From the NCBI GenBank assembly GCA_029013165.1, contig JAQXMV010000011.1, positions 1 through 6,015 of the forward strand: 6,015 nucleotides of DNA, in the 5' to 3' direction. The translations under genes and the position numbers were made by a program. The notes under the pieces are model-generated. The model was not told where the DNA came from. It saw nothing but the letters and a program-made list of their open reading frames with translations, and searched no databases. Of the stretch, positions 1 to 4,333 are shown in pieces (position 1 is the first letter of the stretch; each line of letters begins with the position of its first letter). This stretch comes from Oscillospiraceae bacterium (lineage in GTDB: Bacteria; Bacillota; Clostridia; Oscillospirales; Acutalibacteraceae).

Positions 1-2
1 GT

Positions 3-131
3 GTTGTCATTCATTATCGCTTTGTCGGTGTACTTGAAATTGCTAAAGACGACGAGCCTTGCTTGAAAGAAGACACCCGCCAGGGAGTAGCAGTCAGCTA
101 TATTTCAAAAGAGTTACCCGAATCGGCGTAA
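3..131 (+). CDS. C-terminal fragment of a probable large serine recombinase (partial at the window edge)
   Basis: Frame 3 is open from the window edge to the TAA at 129-131 and gives 42 residues. It opens with VVIHYRFVGVLEI and continues with a DTRQGVAVSYI segment. From memory, an 'IHYRFVG' strand followed by 'DTRQGV.V.YI' near the stop is typical of the extreme C-terminus (DUF4368-like region) of large serine recombinases on clostridial integrative elements of the TndX/TnpX type. Such enzymes excise and integrate an element through a serine-DNA intermediate. Neither the catalytic domain nor the recombinase zinc-ribbon region is in the window, so the call rests on this short tail. If it is right, the element body lies to the left, because in TndX/TnpX elements the recombinase gene tends to sit at one end. 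It could instead be another transposon-borne protein. The other two plus-strand frames close earlier. Confidence 0.55.
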   Translation, partial: VVIHYRFVGVLEIAKDDEPCLKEDTRQGVAVSYISKELPESA

Positions 132-163
132 AACAAAAGTCGCAGACCGAAAGGAATGCGACT
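131..163 (-). terminator. Hairpin with a U-rich tail on the minus strand, just past the recombinase stop
   Basis: Perfect 7-bp arms AGTCGCA (138-144) and TGCGACT (157-163) enclose a 12-base loop. Read on the minus strand the stem is followed by TTTTGTTTT, a fair intrinsic terminator tail. Read on the plus strand the stem is followed by GTACATAA, with no U-run. It may stop leftward readthrough from the tRNA side, and it may weakly end the recombinase message. The missing T-run on the right side is unusual for a bidirectional terminator. Confidence 0.5.
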
Positions 164-199
164 GTACATAACAAAACATATATCAACTCTGTTTTCAGC

Positions 200-245
200 A
201 AAAAAATTGAGTATTCATAGGTTAAATCCCTTATGAATACTCAAT
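200..245 (-). terminator. Intrinsic terminator of the tRNA-Leu gene
   Basis: Perfect 13-bp arms, TTGAGTATTCATA at 207-219 and its complement at 232-244, enclose a 12-base loop. One further A-T pair (206/245) is possible. On the minus strand the stem runs straight into seven T residues (complement of 200-206). It begins two bases after the encoded CCA end of the tRNA, so it is placed to end that transcript. Confidence 0.85.
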
Positions 246-246
246 A

Positions 247-334
247 TGGTGCGGATGACGGGACTTGAACCCACATGAAATTAACTTTCACTAGAACCTG
301 AATCTAGCGCGTCTGCCAATTCCGCCACATCCGC
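247..334 (-). tRNA. tRNA-Leu, anticodon CAG
   Basis: The minus strand folds as a class II (long variable arm) tRNA. The acceptor stem pairs GCGGATG (334-328) with CATCCGC (257-251). The discriminator is A, followed by an encoded CCA (249-247). The anticodon stem is CTAGA/TCTAG and the loop is TTCAGGT, which places CAG at complement 300-298, reading the Leu codon CTG. The variable arm is long, and the T arm carries the usual GGTTCAAGTCC. Its promoter lies immediately upstream and a strong terminator immediately downstream, so it is probably a single-gene transcript. The 3' end faces the recombinase fragment; tRNA 3' ends are common integration sites, though more often for tyrosine than serine integrases. 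Confidence 0.96.
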
Positions 335-345
335 ATGACCACAAT

Positions 346-374
346 ATGTTACCACACTTTTGCAAAATAGTCAA
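346..374 (-). promoter_or_regulatory. Sigma-70-type promoter of tRNA-Leu
   Basis: On the minus strand TTGACT (complement of 369-374) and TAACAT (complement of 346-351) are separated by exactly 17 bases. Transcription would begin about five bases before the mature tRNA 5' end. The -35 hexamer is identical to the one in front of rnpB in this window. Confidence 0.75.
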
Positions 375-409
375 GAGGACAAGCGAAACTTTTCTGAAAG
401 TTTGCAAAA
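358..409. promoter_or_regulatory. Candidate operator region: palindromes upstream of the GH43 promoter
   Basis: A perfect dyad AAACTTT (386-392) / AAAGTTT (397-403) with a four-base centre lies about 35-50 bases upstream of the -35 box of the GH43 gene. A self-complementary TTTTGCAAAA (358-367) and a second copy of TTTGCAAAA (401-409) flank it. Arrays like this often bind a regulator of sugar genes, but no regulator is encoded here and A/T-rich sequence yields such dyads by chance. One palindrome also lies inside the -35/-10 spacer of the divergent tRNA promoter. Confidence 0.25.
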
Positions 410-437
410 AAATCCTTCGTATCGTCTGATTTTTTTG

Positions 438-467
438 TTGACAGGTGTCTGCTTTGTAGCGTATAAT
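438..467 (+). promoter_or_regulatory. Consensus sigma-70-type promoter of the GH43-like gene
   Basis: TTGACA (438-443) and TATAAT (462-467) are both perfect consensus hexamers, 18 bases apart. The predicted start near 474 gives a leader of roughly 22 bases before the ATG at 497. Nothing else on the plus strand lies between it and the gene. Confidence 0.85.
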
Positions 468-496
468 ATCGTAAAACCGAGAAAGCAGGTCATGAA

Positions 497-1384
497 ATGT
501 ATAGGAAATACCTCTTTTGTTATTTCACCGGCAATGAGCCGGAAAAAGAATCGGTTCATTTCGCTCTGAGCGAGGACGGATATCACTTCAGACCCCTCAA
601 TGGCAATAAACCTTTTCTTTTTAATCAACTGGGAACCGGGGGTGTGCGCGATCCTTTCATTTTCCGCGCCTGCGACGGTAGCTTCTTTATTATCGGCACC
701 GATATGCGGAGTGAAAAGGGCTGGAACTCCAATCACGCTATCTGCGTCTGGCATAGTGCCGATTTGATCCGCTGGCAGCAGTATCCGCTGATTGATATGA
801 AAGATCATTCCCTGGTTGACAGCGTCCGCACATGGGCGCCCCAGGCTCTTTATGACAGAGAAAAAGAGATGTATATGCTTTACTGGGCGAACTGCGAATA
901 TCATCCGCAGAATGATTGCTGGACGCCGACGGTGATGTGGTATGCCTATACCAAAGATTTCAGGAGCCTGGAAACGGAGCCGGCCATACTTTATGCGCCG
1001 CCCTGCGGCAAGGACGCCATCGACGCGGATATTATCGAAAAAGACGGCGTTTATTATATGTTCTATAAAGATGAAAACGAAAAATATATCTGTTATGTCT
1101 ATTCCGACCGGCTGACGGGTCCCTATCAGGAGCCGAAAAAAAAGAATATCACGCTTTACAGTGAACACACCGAGGGCTGCTGCGTTTATCCGGTGGGCAA
1201 GGAATGGGTGATGATCATGGATTCCTACACCAAAGGAAGATATGTCATGCAGAAAAGTGCGGATCTCGTCCATTATGTTAAGGTGGACGATCAGGATTAT
1301 GATCTGAACTTTTCACCCCGTCACGGTTCGGTTATGCTCATCAGTGATGAGGAGTATGAGCGATTAGAGAAGCATTTTGCCTGA
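497..1384 (+). CDS. GH43-like glycoside hydrolase (five-bladed beta-propeller, probable arabinosidase/xylosidase type)
   Basis: This 295-residue protein carries GH43-type landmarks in the right order. RDPFIF has a likely catalytic-base Asp52, TWAPQ sits at 112-116, IDADII has a likely pKa-modulating Asp176 or Asp178, EHTEG has a likely general-acid Glu223 or Glu226, and PRHGSVM has His276 in the place of the metal/active-site His. Repeated 'DG.YY.FY' strands fit a beta-propeller. There is no signal peptide and no carbohydrate-binding domain, so it probably acts in the cytoplasm on short imported oligosaccharides. GH43 enzymes mostly cleave arabinose- or xylose-containing glycans; the substrate cannot be read from sequence. 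The start at 497 follows a weak AGG at 487-489; an ATG at 492 is in another frame. It is monocistronic, with its own consensus promoter and no transporter or sugar regulator beside it. A 300-codon antisense reading frame overlaps it and is a shadow. Confidence 0.85.
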   Translation: MYRKYLFCYFTGNEPEKESVHFALSEDGYHFRPLNGNKPFLFNQLGTGGVRDPFIFRACDGSFFIIGTDMRSEKGWNSNHAICVWHSADLIRWQQYPLIDMKDHSLVDSVRTWAPQALYDREKEMYMLYWANCEYHPQNDCWTPTVMWYAYTKDFRSLETEPAILYAPPCGKDAIDADIIEKDGVYYMFYKDENEKYICYVYSDRLTGPYQEPKKKNITLYSEHTEGCCVYPVGKEWVMIMDSYTKGRYVMQKSADLVHYVKVDDQDYDLNFSPRHGSVMLISDEEYERLEKHFA

Positions 1385-1408
1385 TCTTGAATTGATGGCT
1401 ATTGTGAA

Positions 1409-1447
1409 GTATTGAGCGATACGGCATTGCGCCGTATCGCTCAATAC
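1409..1447. terminator. 17-bp hairpin between convergent genes, without a U-tract
   Basis: Perfect 17-bp arms (1409-1425 and 1431-1447, left arm GTATTGAGCGATACGGC) enclose a five-base loop ATTGC. It lies 24 bases past the GH43 stop and 51 bases past the stop of the convergent small membrane gene, so it is placed to end both transcripts. Neither side has a T-run: the plus side reads CATATACC and the minus side CTTCACAA. It may work as a factor-assisted terminator or as a 3'-end stabilising stem. Confidence 0.6.
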
Positions 1448-1498
1448 ATATACCAATACAAAACCAAAACCGTTGGAGTCGATGAATCGTTTTCCTGT

Positions 1499-1873
1499 TT
1501 ATTCACCCAGAATTTCCGAGGAAAGCTCCATGATTCTGGAAGCAACCTTGGCGCGGTCAGATTCGGTGACGGACTTGAAAATCGGATAGGCGGCAATGAT
1601 GCCGGCCATTCCGATGAGGCCGAGGATGATGCCGGGTAAATACAGCTGATACATCAGGCAAAGACTCATGCCTGCGCCGAGAATGAGGCAGAAAATGATG
1701 CCCACGGAAAGAGAAAGCAACCGGCCTCTTCTTTCTGCCTTGCTGTCCAGCTCACGGAGCTGTTCCAGCTGACTTTTTTTCTTCGATGATTTCGGAATAT
1801 ACTTTTCCCGGATATTTCTGACCTCGTCCGTGCTGTCCTGACTGTAGGAATAATTGAAAACCTTGTTTTCCAT
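1499..1873 (-). CDS. Small two-span membrane protein, function unknown
   Basis: The 124-residue product begins MENKVFNYSYS. The start at 1873 is chosen because GGGAGG (complement of 1882-1887) sits eight bases upstream; a longer frame to 1912 would begin inside the upstream hairpin and lacks such a site. The N-terminal ~50 residues are charged, with a conserved-looking REKYIP segment and a likely helical stretch. Two hydrophobic helices follow at about 52-74 and 78-99, then a short charged C-terminal tail (~100-124). The architecture matches a clostridial family I recall; its members sometimes carry the label 'dihydropteridine reductase', which nothing here supports, since no nucleotide-binding fold is visible. 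It lies co-directional, 98 bases after a histidine kinase, so it might assist or be controlled by that kinase, but that is inference. A hairpin covers its ribosome site. Confidence 0.85.
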   Translation of the reverse strand: MENKVFNYSYSQDSTDEVRNIREKYIPKSSKKKSQLEQLRELDSKAERRGRLLSLSVGIIFCLILGAGMSLCLMYQLYLPGIILGLIGMAGIIAAYPIFKSVTESDRAKVASRIMELSSEILGE

Positions 1874-1876
1874 GTG

Positions 1877-1918
1877 AAAAACCTCCCTGTCTATGATGGT
1901 TATATCATACACAGGGAG
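1877..1918 (-). promoter_or_regulatory. Dyad combining a terminator-like stem, Shine-Dalgarno masking and a possible promoter
   Basis: Arms 1883-1897 and 1904-1918 are complementary over 15 positions with a single mismatch (C1891/C1910) and a six-base loop. On the minus strand the stem is followed by GTTTTTCAC, so it resembles an intrinsic terminator for transcripts coming from the kinase gene. The same arm contains five of the six bases of the GGGAGG ribosome site of the next gene. The loop side also holds TGATATAAC, an extended -10-like sequence (TATAAC at complement 1899-1904), with a weak ATGAAA 16 bases upstream as a -35. On the plus strand the stem is followed by TGTTTCATTTCTTTTTT, so it may terminate in that direction as well. 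Confidence 0.5.
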
Positions 1919-1971
1919 TGTTTCATTTCTTTTTTACTTATGTTTGCCTTATTTTAAAGATGAATTTTTTT

Positions 1972-3057
1972 TCATTTTAGCGGCAGTCTGACGGTAAATT
2001 CGCTTCCCTGTCCGAGCTGACTGCGCACGGTTATGTCGCCGTGAACGATATCTATGATCCTTTTGACCAGGGCCAGCCCCAGACCGTTGCCTCTGGTGGA
2101 GCGTGACGAATCGCCTTGATAGAATTTTTCAAAGATATGTTTTCCTGTTTCCTCATCCATTCCGCAGCCGTTGTCGGCGATGGTGACAAGGGCACAGTCG
2201 CCGTCTTTTTTCAGCGTTACGCTGATGCAGCCCTTTTTGTCGGTGAATTTCACCGCATTGGAGATAATATTGACCCAGACATTGGCCAGCAGATCGCCGT
2301 CGGCTTCAATGATAATGCTTTCATCCATGTCGGTCTGCAGCTCAATCTCGTTCTTGTCCCATACTTCTTCAAAGAGCAATAAACATTCACAGAGCTGTTC
2401 GCTGAGATTATAGGCTTTTTTCTCGGGGAAAATCTCTTGATTGTCCAGCTTGTTGAGCTTGAGAATATTGGTGATGAGACTGTTGAGCTGACTGGAGGCC
2501 TTTGAAATTCTCCGGGCATATTCTGCCTTTTCTTCATTGTTGATGGTGTCAGACTGGAGCATCGTCGCACAGTTCTGAATCACCGAAAGAGGCGTCTTGA
2601 TTTCATGGGAGACATCGGAAATAAAGTTAAGCTTCAGGGTTTCCGTGGTGGAAAGTTCCTGCGCCATTTTGTTGAAGTCGTCAATAATGACATCAAATTC
2701 ATTTTTTCGGATTTTATGATTGATAGGTTTGATTCTGACAGAAAAGTCGCCGTTGGTGATTTTTCGCGTTGCCTCAATGATCCGGTTGATGGGGCGCTCA
2801 ATGGTGATTTTCTTTTTGATGATGTCTATGACGCTGAAAGCCACACAGAGAAAAAGAATATTAACAAAAGTGCGTATCGCTCTGGAATTCAGTGTCGTCC
2901 ACGCTAGGTGTATATCTTGGTCATCTCCGGCAAAAAACAGAAGAAAATTGACTGTGATAATGAAACACATAAATATAAAATAGAAGAGGAAACGCAGGGG
3001 ACTGAAAAGTGAAAATTTTACCCGGCGATCGCTTTCGGTGCGGTGCTTATTCTTCAT
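1972..3057 (-). CDS. Membrane sensor histidine kinase with a HAMP domain and a very short extracellular loop
   Basis: This 361-residue protein has two membrane helices (about 22-43 and 62-80) around an outside loop of only about 18 residues, a HAMP linker (~81-138), a dimerisation/phosphotransfer helix and an HATPase domain. Visible motifs are the H-box DVSHEIKTPL with phospho-acceptor His151, the N-box NIISNAVKF (Asn263/Asn267), the G1 box DNGCGM (295-300), an F-box FEKFYQ and the G2 box GNGLGLAL (323-330). All are intact, so it should autophosphorylate and pass phosphate to the regulator encoded just upstream. Its ATG overlaps the regulator's stop codon by 11 bases, with AAGGTG seven bases before it, indicating translational coupling. 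The small outside loop leaves little room for a ligand domain, so the signal is probably sensed in the membrane or through a partner protein. The specific stimulus is not readable. Confidence 0.95.
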   Translation of the reverse strand: MKNKHRTESDRRVKFSLFSPLRFLFYFIFMCFIITVNFLLFFAGDDQDIHLAWTTLNSRAIRTFVNILFLCVAFSVIDIIKKKITIERPINRIIEATRKITNGDFSVRIKPINHKIRKNEFDVIIDDFNKMAQELSTTETLKLNFISDVSHEIKTPLSVIQNCATMLQSDTINNEEKAEYARRISKASSQLNSLITNILKLNKLDNQEIFPEKKAYNLSEQLCECLLLFEEVWDKNEIELQTDMDESIIIEADGDLLANVWVNIISNAVKFTDKKGCISVTLKKDGDCALVTIADNGCGMDEETGKHIFEKFYQGDSSRSTRGNGLGLALVKRIIDIVHGDITVRSQLGQGSEFTVRLPLK

Positions 3058-3724
3058 TGATAATCACCTTGTAACCCAGTCCGTGAACGGTCACGATCTT
3101 GATATCAGTGCAGTCGGCGAGCTTTTCCCTAATTTTTGTGATATAGACATCGACGGTTCTGGGGCTGGAGGTGGTGTTGACATCCCAGAATTCATCCATG
3201 AGCTGAGAACGGGTAAAAGTCCTTTTGGGATAAGAGAGCAGCTTATAGAGCAGATTGAATTCTCTGGCGGTCATGGGTATTTCTTTACCGTCCAGGGTCG
3301 CCGTTCTTTCGTCCATATCCATCTTAAAATTTCCGATGACCAATTGTCTGCTGGAGGCGATTTTTGCTCTGCGAAGCAGAGCTTCTATGCGGAGAATGAG
3401 CTCTTTGAGCTCAATGGGTTTTACCATATAATCGTCGATACCGGCCAGGTATCCCAGTTGTTTTGAGGTGATATCGTCACGGGCGGTCATGAAAAGGATA
3501 GGCGTTTGCGAATCGGTGGAACGGACGGTATTGGCAAACTCAAAGCCGCTGGTTTCCGGCATCATGATGTCGGAAATGATGATGTCAAATACATTCTTTT
3601 CCATGGCGGAGTAGGCCTGTTCGGCGTTCAGACAGCCGGTGCAGGAATAGCCGTTCTGATTGAGGAATGAGCAGACCGTGCGGTTGAGATCATGATCATC
3701 CTCCACAACGAGAATTTTAAACAT
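3047..3724 (-). CDS. OmpR/PhoB-family response regulator
   Basis: This 225-residue protein has a receiver domain (about 1-118) and a winged-helix DNA-binding domain (about 126-223). Receiver residues are all present: acidic pair Asp9/Asp10, phospho-acceptor Asp52 in SDIMMP, Thr80 in MTA, and Lys102 in VKP. The output domain shows the family signatures MTAREFNLL, SPRTVDVYITKIREKL in the recognition helix region, and a TVHGLGYKV wing. The start is set by AAGGAGG (complement of 3734-3740) nine bases upstream of ATG. It is the first gene of the block and overlaps the kinase gene by 11 bases, so the pair is one two-component system. Its target genes are unknown; its own promoter region and the neighbouring small membrane gene are natural candidates. 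Confidence 0.95.
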   Translation of the reverse strand: MFKILVVEDDHDLNRTVCSFLNQNGYSCTGCLNAEQAYSAMEKNVFDIIISDIMMPETSGFEFANTVRSTDSQTPILFMTARDDITSKQLGYLAGIDDYMVKPIELKELILRIEALLRRAKIASSRQLVIGNFKMDMDERTATLDGKEIPMTAREFNLLYKLLSYPKRTFTRSQLMDEFWDVNTTSSPRTVDVYITKIREKLADCTDIKIVTVHGLGYKVIINEE

Positions 3725-3757
3725 GGAAATGTTCCTCCTTTATCATACTAAAAATGG

Positions 3758-3790
3758 ATTATAATACACTGTTGTTAAAGAAATGTTTAT
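3758..3790 (-). promoter_or_regulatory. Probable promoter of the two-component operon (good -10, poor -35)
   Basis: TATAAT (complement of 3758-3763) is a perfect -10 placed about 20 bases before the ribosome site of the response regulator. No acceptable -35 hexamer lies 16-18 bases upstream. In that position are repeated AACA units (complements of 3773-3776 and 3784-3787) set 11 bases apart, one helical turn, which fits the direct-repeat binding style of OmpR-family regulators. Autoactivation is therefore possible but not shown. Confidence 0.45.
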
Positions 3791-3796
3791 ATCCGT

Positions 3797-3841
3797 AAAA
3801 AAAATAAAGGCAATGACGGAGGGTTGTCCGTTTTGCCCTTT
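3797..3841 (-). terminator. Intrinsic terminator of rnpB
   Basis: On the minus strand an outer stem AAAGG(G)CAA / TTGCCTTT with one bulged G encloses an inner stem ACGGA / TCCGT with a six-base loop. It is followed by ATTTTTTTT (complement of 3797-3805). It begins 12 bases past the 3' end of the RNase P RNA and separates it from the two-component genes. Confidence 0.85.
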
Positions 3842-3853
3842 GATTTTATCGTT

Positions 3854-4194
3854 ATGAGTACGCCTGTAAGCCGGGTTCTGTCATTGAAGGCAGTTATCTA
3901 TCCAGACCCGGAATTGCTCCCGGGTTCAAGCCACCCTTCGGTTTGGCGCCCAGCTGACGCATTATATCCTGTCGGTGTTGCTTCGGGTAGGGTTTACATG
4001 GCCATAGCGTCTCCGCTATGCCGGTGAGCTCTTACCTCGCCTTTCCATCCTTACCGTAAAATACGGCGGTTTCTTTCTGTTGCACTTTCCCTAAGGTCGC
4101 CCTCGGCGGCTGTTAGCCGTTACCCTGCTGTGTGAAGCCCGGACTGTCCTCACGCTCCGCCGGGGCGGAGCCCGCAACTGCCCAGCGTACTCAT
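3854..4194 (-). ncRNA. rnpB: RNase P RNA (ribozyme subunit), apparently type A
   Basis: This is the catalytic RNA that trims 5' leaders from pre-tRNAs, together with the RnpA protein. The ends pair as helix P1 (ATGAGTACGC at 3854-3863 with GCGTACTCAT at 4185-4194), which sets the boundaries to within a few bases. Universally conserved blocks are visible on the minus strand: GAGGACAGTCCGGGCT (complement of 4136-4151), AGGGAAAGTGCAACAGAAA (around 4073-4092), GTAAGAGCTCACCGGC (around 4020-4035) and the 3' block ACAGAACCCGGCTTAC (complement of 3866-3881). Two GNRA-capped hairpins, one with GAGA and one with GCAA, are also visible. The arrangement resembles the ancestral type A common in Clostridia rather than the Bacillus type B, but I judged this by eye. 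CR-I reads GAGGACAGT where most bacteria have GAGGAAAGT. Confidence 0.95.
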
Positions 4195-4203
4195 TACTTT
4201 ATT

Positions 4204-4232
4204 ATTTTACTAAATCTTCTGAAAAAAGTCAA
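4204..4232 (-). promoter_or_regulatory. Sigma-70-type promoter of rnpB
   Basis: On the minus strand TTGACT (complement of 4227-4232) and TAAAAT (complement of 4204-4209) are separated by exactly 17 bases. The predicted start, near 4197, agrees with the RNA 5' end deduced from helix P1. Confidence 0.8.
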
Positions 4233-4270
4233 TGAAAGTCTTAAGAATAAATGAAGATGAAAAAAAGCTA

Positions 4271-4299
4271 TTGCGATTTGTGCCGATATGAGGTAAAAT
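4271..4299 (+). promoter_or_regulatory. Sigma-70-type promoter of the LCP gene
   Basis: TTGCGA (4271-4276) and TAAAAT (4294-4299) are spaced 17 bases apart, with a start predicted near 4306 and a leader of about 28 bases. It fires away from the rnpB promoter; the two -35 boxes are only 38 bases apart, so one bound regulator could affect both. Confidence 0.7.
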
Positions 4300-4323
4300 A
4301 CATATATGTATGAAAGTATTTTC

Positions 4324-4328
4324 GGAGG
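4324..4328 (+). promoter_or_regulatory. Ribosome binding site that fixes the LCP start
   Basis: GGAGG lies five bases before the ATG at 4334. An in-frame ATG at 4310 would place this site inside the coding region and has no site of its own; it would also lie only a few bases from the predicted transcript start. The ATG at 4334 is therefore preferred. Confidence 0.85.
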
Positions 4329-4333
4329 ATAAC

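Noticed and set aside
360..569. 69-codon plus-strand frame before the GH43 start
   Set aside because: It begins upstream of the predicted transcription start and overlaps the promoter and the start of the real gene in another frame; the peptide shows no family features.
371..1273. 300-codon open frame on the minus strand, opposite the GH43-like gene
   Set aside because: It has no ribosome site and no recognisable motif, its start falls inside the GH43 gene and it runs back through that gene's promoter. The plus-strand frame has clear family motifs and a consensus promoter, so this is a shadow.
1874..1912. N-terminal extension of the small membrane protein to an ATG at 1912
   Set aside because: The ATG lies inside the dyad and has no ribosome site, while GGGAGG is correctly spaced for the ATG at 1873.
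1958..1990. Short A/T hairpin at the end of the kinase gene as its terminator
   Set aside because: The possible stem ATGAA/TTCAT is only five A/T-rich pairs with an all-A loop. The stronger stem at 1883-1918 is a better candidate.
3824..4027. 67-codon frame within the rnpB region
   Set aside because: The stretch is explained by RNase P RNA on the other strand, and the frame begins in the rnpB terminator.
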